A stretch of DNA of 64,000 bases from Acidimicrobiia bacterium (GCA_022819505.1 JAJEHD010000003.1:186001-250000), one strand, 5' to 3'; counted from the first letter of the stretch, positions 43,350 to 50,922 are shown. The notes: a model not told the origin generated them from the letters alone. A program made the numbers and translations.

Positions 43350-43838
43350 CTACCCCGCGAGGGCGGCGTCGACCTCGTCGGTCTTGTTCAGAGCGGCGAT
43401 CAGAGCGGTTAGTTGCAGAGCAAGATTGTCGACCTTCTGATCGAGCTCGTCGAACTTGGCGTCCATGGCGGCGAACTTGGCGTCCATCTCGACGGCGAGC
43501 TCGTCGATCCTGGCGTTCATCTCGACGGCGAGCTTGTCGATCTTGGCGTTGAGATTGGCCTCGACCCGATCGAGCCTCGCCTCCTGGGTGTTGAACCTGA
43601 AGTCGACTCTGTTCTCGAAGTTGTTCAGCCGGTCGTTGAAGGCGTTCAGCCGGCTGTCGAAACTGTTGAAGACGAAGATCAGGATTGCGACCAGAGCGGC
43701 GCTCAACAGCGCAGGAATAGGCCCGTTGTTGACGGCAGCCCAGCCGCTCGCACGAACGTCGCGGGAACGCAGCGTGGTCTCGGGAGCCGGGGCGTCGGGC
43801 GGATGGGTCATGGCGGGAGCGGGGGTCGGAGCGGTCAC
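43350..43838 (-). CDS. short membrane-anchored coiled-coil protein (array member 3), C-terminally truncated
   Basis: The 162-residue protein has a membrane helix (IPALLSAALVAILIFVF), then the longest stalk of the array: FNDRLNNFENRVDFRF, followed by 11-residue units around KIDKLAVEMN and RIDELAVEMD, and DELDQKVDNLALQLTALIAALN. A TAG at 43350 ends it right after VDAALAG. The frame beyond reads TTATVPGAASMLPP and stop at 43305, matching the tail of array member 4, where the same codon is CAG; so this is a premature stop that removes about 15 residues. GTG 43838 follows GGAGGAG. Confidence 0.7.
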   Translation of the reverse strand: MTAPTPAPAMTHPPDAPAPETTLRSRDVRASGWAAVNNGPIPALLSAALVAILIFVFNSFDSRLNAFNDRLNNFENRVDFRFNTQEARLDRVEANLNAKIDKLAVEMNARIDELAVEMDAKFAAMDAKFDELDQKVDNLALQLTALIAALNKTDEVDAALAG

Positions 43839-43933
43839 AACGAACTCCTCCGGGGCGGTGACGGCTTGATGGCAAGCGTCAGCACGGATGATTAGGCATG
43901 CCGTCGGTGCCCGGCAGCGAAGCTCTACCCAGA

Positions 43934-43962
43934 ATAGTAACTGACAGTTAATCCTGTGTCAA
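43934..43962 (-). promoter_or_regulatory. promoter of array member 3, second copy
   Basis: TTGACA, 17 bases, TACTAT on the minus strand, with the TGACA-N10-TGTCA inverted repeat kept and four substitutions relative to the first copy. The leader again holds the MPNHPC frame (43879-43899). Confidence 0.72.
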
Positions 43963-43987
43963 TCGGAGCCAACCAGCTACAGTCCCG

Positions 43988-44039
43988 TCAGGGTGGCGGC
44001 ATCGAGGCTGCGCTCGGGACGGTGGCGGTGACTCCGGCC
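43988..44039 (-). pseudogene. C-terminal remnant of a fifth coiled-coil array member
   Basis: The minus strand reads AGVTATVPSAASMPPP and stop, matching the end of array member 4 (ATVPSAASIPPP). No start, anchor or stalk is attached; the DNA immediately beyond is the control region of the toxin-antitoxin genes. The remnant shows that the toxin-antitoxin pair replaced the rest of a former cassette. Confidence 0.65.
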
Positions 44040-44048
44040 GGCAGTCTG

Positions 44049-44071
44049 TGTACATCAGGTACATGACGTAC
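44049..44071. promoter_or_regulatory. candidate antitoxin operator
   Basis: Overlapping inverted and direct repeats: TGTACATCAGGTACA and GTACATGACGTAC, 30-50 bases before the antitoxin start at 44101. Such palindromes are typical autoregulation sites of toxin-antitoxin operons. Confidence 0.5.
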
Positions 44072-44100
44072 GCTCAATCGGGCAGATCTTGAGGCGCTCA

Positions 44101-44511
44101 ATGGAATACCTGTCATTCACCGATACGCGCAGCCAACTACGAAGGGTGCTCGACAGCGCAGAAGCGGGGATGCCGGTCGGCGTCCAGCGTCACGGAAGGA
44201 AGGTCGCCTTGGTCGACAGCGGAAGGCTTAAGGAAGTCTTGCGCGGCAGCCGGTGGTTGGGGCAGCCCGAAGCGGTCGCCGAGGCCGGAGGATGGTCGGT
44301 GCTACTACCGGGTACCCCGGTTGCTGCTGACGGCGCCGACCTGGACGAGGCACTGGACGAGTTCGTCGTCGCCCTGCGCGAGTATGCCGAAGACTGGGTT
44401 GCTCGACTGCGATTCGCGCCCAACCACCGGCAACACTGGCCGCTCGTCCAGTTCGTTTCACACAGCTCCGACGCCGACATCGCCGAATGGGCGCGCGGCA
44501 GTCGCCAGTGA
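44101..44511 (+). CDS. type II antitoxin (Phd/YefM-like N-terminus)
   Basis: The protein of about 136 residues begins MEYLSFTDTRSQLRRVLDSA, then GMPVGVQRHGRKVALVDSGR, a pattern like the DNA-binding Phd/YefM antitoxins. It has an unusually long C-terminal region (EALDEFVVALREYAEDW) that would wrap the toxin. Its stop overlaps the toxin GTG (GTGA), and palindromes precede it. It is on the plus strand, opposite to the coiled-coil genes around it. Confidence 0.7.
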   Translation: MEYLSFTDTRSQLRRVLDSAEAGMPVGVQRHGRKVALVDSGRLKEVLRGSRWLGQPEAVAEAGGWSVLLPGTPVAADGADLDEALDEFVVALREYAEDWVARLRFAPNHRQHWPLVQFVSHSSDADIAEWARGSRQ

Positions 44512-44933
44512 GTCATCCGGCGCCCACGCGACATGACCACTTGCGTTTCTGCCAGATCGAGGGGTGGCGCCAGGTTCGGTCCGCGGTCGGCAAGCGCTCC
44601 GCTCACCGCGAGACCTATGAGCTGGAGCTTGCCTCTGGCAGCATTCTGCGGACACGGATATCCAGGCCGGCTGATCGTTCCGGCTACGGCCCTTCCCTCT
44701 GGTCGCACATCCTTCGCGACCAGCTCCAGGTCAGCGCCGACGAGTTCTGGCGGTGTGTGCGTCACGGCACGCGACCTGACCGGGGCGCGCCTACAACGCC
44801 GACGGGGGCCATACCTACCGAACTGCTGTACCTGCTCAAGGATCGGGTCGGCCTGACCGACGAGCAGCTCGCGCAGATGAGCAAGCAGGCCGCGATCGAG
44901 CGGATCGACCAGTACTGGGCAACCGGCGAGTAG
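44508..44933 (+). CDS. type II toxin, cytotoxic translational-repressor type
   Basis: The 141-residue protein (GTG 44508) starts MSHPAPTRHDHLRFCQIEGW and continues TYELELASGSILRTRISRP, then GPSLWSHILRDQLQVSADEF and the C-terminal LLYLLKDRVGLTDEQLAQM. This matches actinobacterial proteins annotated as cytotoxic translational repressors of toxin-antitoxin systems, usually paired with an antitoxin as here. The molecular target is not proven. Confidence 0.7.
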   Translation: MSHPAPTRHDHLRFCQIEGWRQVRSAVGKRSAHRETYELELASGSILRTRISRPADRSGYGPSLWSHILRDQLQVSADEFWRCVRHGTRPDRGAPTTPTGAIPTELLYLLKDRVGLTDEQLAQMSKQAAIERIDQYWATGE

Positions 44934-44955
44934 CGGCGGTTCAATGGGCCAGGAT

Positions 44956-44976
44956 CGCTTGGTGGGAGTCCAAGCG
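44956..44976. other. perfect 7-bp hairpin after the toxin gene
   Basis: CGCTTGG and CCAAGCG flank a 7-base loop (TGGGAGT), 22 bases after the toxin stop. There is no T-run, so it may be a 3' end stabiliser rather than a terminator. The sequence after it (CCCGTTCGACCAG) gives a superficial tRNA look. Confidence 0.4.
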
Positions 44977-45099
44977 CCCGTTCGACCAGTAGGGGCCGTG
45001 GCTTCGGAGGCAGCAAGGTGACAAACCCCTACGATTAGAGCCGTCTGACGGTCCGGCTAGTAGGCGCAAGCCGAATGCAGCCGACATACCGCTGACAAC

Positions 45100-45127
45100 G
45101 GGACCCCGGAACGTACGGGGTCCCTTT
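45100..45127 (+). terminator. rho-independent terminator
   Basis: A perfect 9-bp GC-rich stem (GGGACCCCG and CGGGGTCCC) with a 7-base loop is followed by TTTCATTT. It points along the plus strand and may end the toxin-antitoxin transcript or a small RNA starting near 45035. It also separates these genes from the convergent coiled-coil gene. Confidence 0.8.
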
Positions 45128-45163
45128 CATTTGCAACCCGGACTACGCGCTCGCGTCATGGAG

Positions 45164-45721
45164 TCAGGGTGGAGGTATCGAGGCTGCGCTCGGGACGGTG
45201 GCGATGACCTGGCCCGCGAGGGCGGCGTCGACTTCGCCGGTCATGTTCAGCGCCGCGATCAGCACAGTCAGCTTCAGATTGATCTCGTCGAACCCGTCGT
45301 CGAGCTCGGCGATCTTGGCGTCCTGAGCGGCGAATCTGCGGTCGATGCTGGCCTCAAGCGCTGTGAACCTGTCGTTGACCGCGGCAAAGTCGTTGCTGAT
45401 GTCTGTGAACCTGTCGTTGACTGCGGCGAAGTCGTTGCTGATGTCGTCGAACCTGTCGTTGGTGGTGTACAGCGAATAGCCGAGCAGCAGCACGATCATC
45501 GGGCCGAAGATGGCCACCATGAGGTTGTCGGCGGCCGCGGCCCTCAGCCTCCCCGCGGCGCTGCCTGTTCTCGACCCGGCGGGCTCGGCCGAAGCTGCCG
45601 GATGATGGGCGGATGCGCTGCCGGGTTCGGGCGCGGCTGGGGAACCAGGATCGGGTGGGTTGGGATCGGAGGCGTGGGGATGGGTCATCGCGGCATGGGG
45701 ATGGGACGGGGTGGCGGTCAC
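45164..45721 (-). CDS. short membrane-anchored coiled-coil protein (array member 4)
   Basis: The 185-residue protein shares its N-terminus and membrane helix (NLMVAIFGPMIVLLLGYSLY) with array member 2. Its stalk has a tandem 14-residue repeat (NDRFTDISNDFAAV), two heptads per unit, and ends with LKLTVLIAALNMTGEVDAAL plus a tail ATVPSAASIPPP. The gene starts with GTG after AGGAG and has its own promoter at 45819-45847. It lies immediately downstream of tadC, in the same direction. Confidence 0.72.
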   Translation of the reverse strand: MTATPSHPHAAMTHPHASDPNPPDPGSPAAPEPGSASAHHPAASAEPAGSRTGSAAGRLRAAAADNLMVAIFGPMIVLLLGYSLYTTNDRFDDISNDFAAVNDRFTDISNDFAAVNDRFTALEASIDRRFAAQDAKIAELDDGFDEINLKLTVLIAALNMTGEVDAALAGQVIATVPSAASIPPP

Positions 45722-45818
45722 AGAGGGCTCCTGTGCGGGTTGGTGACGGCTCGGGAGAAGGCGTCAGCACGGATGATTAGGCATGCCGTCGATGCCCGGC
45801 AGCGAAGCTCTGCTCAGA

Positions 45819-45847
45819 ATAGTAATTGACAGTGAATCTTGTGTCAA
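45819..45847 (-). promoter_or_regulatory. promoter of array member 4, third copy
   Basis: TTGACA, 17 bases, TACTAT on the minus strand, starting 15 bases after the tadC stop. The inverted repeat TGACA-N10-TGTCA and the MPNHPC leader frame (45764-45784) are kept. It lets the coiled-coil gene be expressed apart from the Tad operon. Confidence 0.72.
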
Positions 45848-45861
45848 CAAGAGCCAACCAG

Positions 45862-46758
45862 CTACAGGCCGGTGAGGGTGGAGGTGTCGAGGATCCCGGC
45901 CAGGGGCGGGTAGCCCATCAGGATCATGAAGGCCCCGCCGATCAGGGCCAGGGGCGCCCCCATCTTCTCGCCCGAGGAGGCCGCGGCCGCGTCGGCCTCC
46001 AGCATCGCCTTGGACCGGGCCGCCTCCACCTGGGCCAGGATCGCCTGGCGGGAACCGGCCCCGGTCGTGCCGGCCAGCTCCAGGGCCGAGCAGAACGGGT
46101 CGAGGAACCTCAGCCGGCGCTCGTCGGCCAACCTTCTCAGTCCTGTCCACGGCGCCTCGCCGCTGGCGGCCGACACCCGCAGCGCGTCGCGGATCACCAC
46201 GAACCCGGGCTGCTCGCTATAGGACGCCGCCGCCGCGAGCGCTCCGAACGTGTCGGCGCCGGCGGTCACCAACTGGGCCACCAGCTCCAGCCACGACTCG
46301 GTCACCTGCTGGAACAGCACCCGCTCCTTGTCGGCCTCGGTCTTGAGGATCGAGTCGGGCAGGAACCACCCGCCCAGACCCCCGAGCAGTGCCACGGCCA
46401 CCACGATCAACAAGGGCAGATCCAGCCCGAAGAGCGTGTTGGCGAAGACCGCGAACAACGCCAGCACCGCCGCCCCGAGCACAAGCCCGACCATCTTGTG
46501 CACGGCGTGGGTCTCCAGGCTGCGGCCCACCATGCGGGCGTCCTCGATCAGCGCCGACTTGGACTGTAGGTCCTGGCCGACCCTGCGGGCCGCCCGACGG
46601 GTGACGTCCTGCACGGCCGCAGAGACCTCGGCCCCGTCCTTGCGGGTGCGTGCCGGCTCGGGTTCGGCTAGCAGCGGCGTCTTGGCGGGCCGTGGCATGA
46701 GCCCGACCACGATGCACAGCAGCCCGACACCGGCCATGGCGCCCAGCAGGATCTCCAT
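45862..46758 (-). CDS. tadC: Tad pilus inner-membrane platform protein TadC
   Basis: A 298-residue protein of the type II secretion F-domain family, with an N-terminal helix, two central helices (LVLGAAVLALFAVF, LLIVVAVALLGGLGGWF) and the F domain (ERVLFQQVTESWLELVAQLV, RDALRVSAASGEAPWTGLRRL), ending in a helix. With TadB it forms the membrane platform driven by TadA. It follows tadB by 4 bases. Its last residues (LDTSTLTGL) have near-copies before the other array promoters. Confidence 0.87.
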   Translation of the reverse strand: MEILLGAMAGVGLLCIVVGLMPRPAKTPLLAEPEPARTRKDGAEVSAAVQDVTRRAARRVGQDLQSKSALIEDARMVGRSLETHAVHKMVGLVLGAAVLALFAVFANTLFGLDLPLLIVVAVALLGGLGGWFLPDSILKTEADKERVLFQQVTESWLELVAQLVTAGADTFGALAAAASYSEQPGFVVIRDALRVSAASGEAPWTGLRRLADERRLRFLDPFCSALELAGTTGAGSRQAILAQVEAARSKAMLEADAAAASSGEKMGAPLALIGGAFMILMGYPPLAGILDTSTLTGL

Positions 46759-46762
46759 GGCC

Positions 46763-47674
46763 TCAGCCGCCCTCCCCGCTCAGTGCGGCCAGGACGCCCT
46801 CCGATAACTGCTCGTCATCCGATGCCAGCAGGCGGACCGGCGCACCGGACTCCGAGAGCTTCAGCACCCAGTAGATGTTGCCGAAGATCAGCACGCCCAC
46901 GGCCAGCAGGATGGTCTGGCCGATCACCGATCCGAAGGGATCGAAGAAGCCCTTGTTGAACACGAACATGAACAGCACCGACACCACGGTCACTCCGATC
47001 ATCGACACCACCTGGGTCCAGGCCCGGGCGTTGGCCACCTCGTTGCGGCGTCGCATGTCCACCTCGGACCGCATGGCCCGCGCCGTGCTCTCGAACGCCT
47101 CGCTCACCCGGGCCCCGGAGTCCCAGGCGATCTTCATGCCCAGCACCAGGCGGTCGGCGAAGGGGGAGTCCATCTCGGCCGCGAACCAGTCCAGTGCGGC
47201 CGGCAGCCCCAGAGTCCGGGCGATGGAGGCCATCTGCACGACCTGGGGACGCAGCCGCGACGGCGCCTGATCAGCCGACAGCGTGACCGCCTCGAACAGC
47301 GACCCGCTGGCCGCCACCAGGTCGCGGATCTGCTCGGTCCACTGCGAGTAGGCCTCGATCTCGTCGGTGAACTCGCGGCGCCGGCGGGGCGCCCGGAACA
47401 TCATCGGCCCCATCACGCCCGCGGTCGCGCCGATCACTCCGGCGGCCAGCCACCCGGTGGCGTACCAGGCCCCGAGCGCCAGGACCGCCGCCAGACCGAT
47501 CATGGCCAGCGTGTCGTTGGTGGACGACGACAGCTCGATCCGCGTCGCCTGGGCCCGGAACTGGCGCAGCCGGTGCCGCTTCTCCGGCACGGGCCGCAAC
47601 TGCAGGCCCAGCACCGTGGCGAACAGGCCGACGCCCGCCAACGCGCCGAACAGCACCGCAGCCAGCGGGACCAT
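46763..47674 (-). CDS. tadB: Tad pilus inner-membrane platform protein TadB
   Basis: A 303-residue F-domain protein: N-terminal helix, paired helices (LAMIGLAAVLALGAWYATG, GVIGATAGVMGPMM), then EAYSQWTEQIRDLVAASGSL and AMRSEVDMRRRNEVANARAW, the TadB pattern, with two C-terminal helices. It sits between tadA (6-base gap) and tadC (4-base gap). Confidence 0.87.
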   Translation of the reverse strand: MVPLAAVLFGALAGVGLFATVLGLQLRPVPEKRHRLRQFRAQATRIELSSSTNDTLAMIGLAAVLALGAWYATGWLAAGVIGATAGVMGPMMFRAPRRRREFTDEIEAYSQWTEQIRDLVAASGSLFEAVTLSADQAPSRLRPQVVQMASIARTLGLPAALDWFAAEMDSPFADRLVLGMKIAWDSGARVSEAFESTARAMRSEVDMRRRNEVANARAWTQVVSMIGVTVVSVLFMFVFNKGFFDPFGSVIGQTILLAVGVLIFGNIYWVLKLSESGAPVRLLASDDEQLSEGVLAALSGEGG

Positions 47675-47680
47675 GGCGTG

Positions 47681-49384
47681 CTAGCCGGCGCGTTCGACCG
47701 GAGCGGGCCGGGCCGGGCCTGGGGCGGCGGGACCCGCCTGGGCCGGGCCCCGCGGTGCCACGGGCGCGGCCCGTTGAGGCTGCACCGGAGCCGGCGCGGG
47801 TCGTGGGCGCGGCGGGGCCTGCCCCGGACCGTCGCTGCGGCGCCCGTCGGGCGCGCCGGCAGGCTGGCGCGGCAGTTGCACCTGCGGGCCGCGTTGGGCC
47901 GGTTGCGGCTGGCGCGGCGGTTGCCGGGCCGGTTGCGGCTGACCGGGTTGCGGCTGTTGCCGGGCCGGTTGCGGCGGGTGGGTCGGTTGCGGCTGGTGGG
48001 GTTGTGGCTGTTGCCGGGCTGGTTGTGGCTGGTGGGCTGGTTGTGGCTGCTGCGGTTGGGCCCGGGGCGTCGGCACTGCTGGCCGCGGGCGGTACGGCTC
48101 GCCGAGGATGGCGGGGTCGAACCCGGCCGACACCAGCCGGGCCAGCGGCTCGCCTTCGGGCTCGAACGGCTTCACATAGACGCCCACGCCGTCGGGTCCG
48201 GGAGCGAACACCTCGGAGGTGACCACCCGGCCCTCCTCGTAGCCGACGACCTCCCGGATCGACGTGACCGCCCGCCGCCCGTCGGGCAGCTTCTTGATGT
48301 ACACCAGCAGGTGCAGCACCTCGGAGATCTCGCGCAGCACCGAGTCGGGGGTCGGGGAGTCCGGTGAGCGCTGGGCGTAGATCAGCATCTTGTTGATGGC
48401 TGCCCGGGTGCTTCCGGCGTGGATGGTGCCCAGCGATCCGTCGTTGCCGATGCCCATCGACTGGAGCAGCTGCATCACCTCGCCGCCGCGCACCTCGCCC
48501 ACGATCACCCGGTCCGGCGACATCCGCAGCGCGGCCCGGCACAGGTCATACATCGATATCTCGCCCAGGCCCTCGGTGTTGGACGTGCGGGTCTCCAGCG
48601 CCAGCGTCCGCTCATGCAGCCCTGAGGACCGCAGGTGCAGCTCCAGGGTGTCCTCGATGGTGACGACCAGCTCCGACTGGGGAACCTCCGACAGCAGCGC
48701 CCGCAGCAGGGTCGTCTTGCCTGCGCCGGTGCCCCCCACCACCAGCATGTTGGCCGGGTTCGGGGGCCTCACCGCCGCCCGGAGCACCGCGGTCATCTGA
48801 GGCGTGACCGTGCCGTAGCCCTCGAGCGTCTCCAGGGCCGACGTCAGCATGCGGTGGCGGCGGATCACCACCGAGGTCCGCTCGGCCACCGCGGTCACCG
48901 CGAACAGCCGGTGGCCCGAGGCCAGCCGCAGATCGAGGATCGGCGCGGCCGTGTCGAAACGCCGCGACGTGTGGCCGGCGGTGGCCGCGAGGTGGCGGAT
49001 CATCATCACCAGCTCCTCCTCGCTGCCGGCCAGGGGCGGCCCCGGCACGCGGTCGCCGTTGGCCAGTGACAGGATCACCTTGTCGTGGCCGAGAATGTGG
49101 ATGTTCTCCACGTCCTCGCGCTCCAGCAGCGGCACCAGCGCGCCGCCGCCCATGATCCCCCGGACCTGGGACCGGAACTCCCGCTCGTCCTCGTCGGACA
49201 GCCTGACCTTGCCCGCGAGCAGCGCCGACGTGTTGAAGTCGCGGACGATGGTCTCGGCGATGTCCATGAGCTGCCTGTCGATGGCATCGGCCGGCAGCTT
49301 CTGCCGCTCCAGCTCCAGGAACTGCTGCAGGAGCCGCTCGTGCGACTGCTGGAAGAGCTCTAGGCCGAGACTCGTCTCCGACAT
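47681..49384 (-). CDS. tadA: Tad secretion ATPase TadA/CpaF with Pro/Gln-rich C-terminal tail
   Basis: The 567-residue ATPase has Walker A GGTGAGKTT at about 217-225, the Walker B-like DRVIVGEVRGGEVMQLLQ, the His box LGTIHAGSTRAAINKML, and an N-terminal domain of the CpaF type. It powers pilus assembly at the cytoplasmic face. After about residue 430 there is a 130-residue tail rich in Pro, Gln and Arg (HQPQPARQQPQPHQPQ), absent from typical CpaF. It follows cpaE by 22 bases. Confidence 0.88.
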   Translation of the reverse strand: MSETSLGLELFQQSHERLLQQFLELERQKLPADAIDRQLMDIAETIVRDFNTSALLAGKVRLSDEDEREFRSQVRGIMGGGALVPLLEREDVENIHILGHDKVILSLANGDRVPGPPLAGSEEELVMMIRHLAATAGHTSRRFDTAAPILDLRLASGHRLFAVTAVAERTSVVIRRHRMLTSALETLEGYGTVTPQMTAVLRAAVRPPNPANMLVVGGTGAGKTTLLRALLSEVPQSELVVTIEDTLELHLRSSGLHERTLALETRTSNTEGLGEISMYDLCRAALRMSPDRVIVGEVRGGEVMQLLQSMGIGNDGSLGTIHAGSTRAAINKMLIYAQRSPDSPTPDSVLREISEVLHLLVYIKKLPDGRRAVTSIREVVGYEEGRVVTSEVFAPGPDGVGVYVKPFEPEGEPLARLVSAGFDPAILGEPYRPRPAVPTPRAQPQQPQPAHQPQPARQQPQPHQPQPTHPPQPARQQPQPGQPQPARQPPRQPQPAQRGPQVQLPRQPAGAPDGRRSDGPGQAPPRPRPAPAPVQPQRAAPVAPRGPAQAGPAAPGPARPAPVERAG

Positions 49385-49406
49385 GTGGACCGCGGGCCGG
49401 GTGCCC

Positions 49407-50867
49407 TCACCCGCCCCGGTGAGCCGTCATGTCGTCGGCGTTGGAGCCGTGCAGTTTGAGCGCCCAGTCCCGGAACGAGCCGGTGGGCTGGATGTTCGGC
49501 TTCGGCGGGGACTCGGGCCGGGCCGCCGCCGGCGGCGGTGCCGCCGCGACGGGCTGGTTGTAGGGCGGAGCCGGGTGCTGGGGCGAGGGGTAGGGCTGCT
49601 CGTGGCCAGCCGGGTACTGGGGCTGGTTGTATGGGTCCGCCGGGTACTGGGGCGGGACGAAGGGATCCGCCGGGTGCTGGGGCGAGGGGTAGGGCTGCCC
49701 GTAGGGGTCCGCCGGGTACTGGGGCGGGACGTAGGGCTGCTCGTAGCCGTGCGCCGGGTACTGGGGCGGCACCTCAGGCGCCGGAGCCGGCTGGCCGTAT
49801 CCCGGATAGTCCTCCGGCGGCGCGGGGGACGGGGCCTGCCCGTAGCCTTCGAGCCCAACCGTGGGCGGCAGGTAGTGCGACTGGCCGGGCTGGGGTTCGG
49901 GAGCGGGCGGCAGGTCGTGTGACTGGCCGTGGCTCACTGCAGCTGCGGGCGCCAGCGGCGGGGCATAGGCGGGCGGGGGCTCCGATGGTGGCGCCGGAGG
50001 CTGTCCGGAGTCGGCCGCGTCCTGGATCGTGGGCGGTGCCGGAGCCGGCGCCGCCACGCCGGCTCCACCGGCGGTCTCCGCGCCCTCGGAGTAGCTCGGC
50101 GGGGCCGCTGCCGCGGAGCGCCGCCGCTGCGACCCCTCCACGACGGGCGGATGGGCGAACCGGTAGAGCTCCTCGCCGACCTTCTCGAGGCTGGCCCGCC
50201 ACTTCTTGGACTTGCGCTTGCCGCGGGTCATGTACGCCGAGAGGTCGGTGGCCATGTCGGAGACGAACTCGATCGAGCCGCAGAAGGTCAGACCGCAGGT
50301 CTCCAGCCACTCGTCGGGATCCATGGGCGACTTGCCGACGGACACCGCGCAGCCCACGGGCCCATCGCCGCCCTCATCAGGGTTGAGCACGCCCTTCAGG
50401 TGTTCGAGGCTCGGCAGCTGACGCTTGGGTGCGCATACCGCGACCACTCCGGCCGCCGCGGTCGTGAGCGCCGAGGCCGCAGTGTCGGCGGTGATCCGGC
50501 CGCCGTCGATGACGACGGCCATCTCGTTCTCGGAGATCGCCCGCAGGTCCTCGGCGAAGCCCGAGAAGGTGTTGAAGATGCCGCGGGCCCCCGTGGGGCT
50601 GGCCGGGGCCGGCATCACGTGGAGGTTCTCGAACAGCACGTCCTGGGCGTGGTCGATCAGGTGGTTGCTCAGGACGGGAAGGCCCGACGCCACGAAGGAC
50701 GCCGATCCGGGGGTGAACTGGATCCCCAGGTTGTGGCTCAGCGATCCACCGGCGGGGTCCAGCTCGATGAGCAGCACCTCGCGGCCGTCGGCGGCCCAGG
50801 TGGCCGCCAGGTGCATGGCGGTGGTCGAGGCCCCCGGCGAGCCCTGGGTGCTGTAGACGGTCAGCAT
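49407..50867 (-). CDS. cpaE: CpaE/TadZ-like ParA-superfamily protein with Pro-rich repeats
   Basis: The 486-residue protein starts MLTVYSTQGSPGASTTAMHL, a ParA/MinD P-loop in which the usual lysines are missing (G-S-P-G-A-S-T-T), followed by VLLIELDPAGGSLSHNLGIQ and MAVVIDGGRITADTAASAL. TadZ proteins place the pilus machine at the pole and often have altered ATP sites. Residues from about 250 on are Pro-rich, with PPQYPADPY and PSPQHPADP repeats. It lies between the CpaB-like gene and tadA. Confidence 0.8.
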   Translation of the reverse strand: MLTVYSTQGSPGASTTAMHLAATWAADGREVLLIELDPAGGSLSHNLGIQFTPGSASFVASGLPVLSNHLIDHAQDVLFENLHVMPAPASPTGARGIFNTFSGFAEDLRAISENEMAVVIDGGRITADTAASALTTAAAGVVAVCAPKRQLPSLEHLKGVLNPDEGGDGPVGCAVSVGKSPMDPDEWLETCGLTFCGSIEFVSDMATDLSAYMTRGKRKSKKWRASLEKVGEELYRFAHPPVVEGSQRRRSAAAAPPSYSEGAETAGGAGVAAPAPAPPTIQDAADSGQPPAPPSEPPPAYAPPLAPAAAVSHGQSHDLPPAPEPQPGQSHYLPPTVGLEGYGQAPSPAPPEDYPGYGQPAPAPEVPPQYPAHGYEQPYVPPQYPADPYGQPYPSPQHPADPFVPPQYPADPYNQPQYPAGHEQPYPSPQHPAPPYNQPVAAAPPPAAARPESPPKPNIQPTGSFRDWALKLHGSNADDMTAHRGG

Positions 50868-50922
50868 GGGATCGGTTCGTGGCTGCCGGCCGCTCGATCG
50901 CTGTTGGTGAAGCCGTTGGTCA

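Noticed and set aside
44941..45010. tRNA-like sequence after the toxin gene
   Set aside because: There is an anticodon-like hairpin and a GTTCGAC segment, but no acceptor stem, D-arm or CCA-compatible end.
42279..45721. Array genes as tape-measure or phage tail-fibre proteins
   Set aside because: They are short, each has its own membrane helix and promoter, and there are no phage genes nearby.
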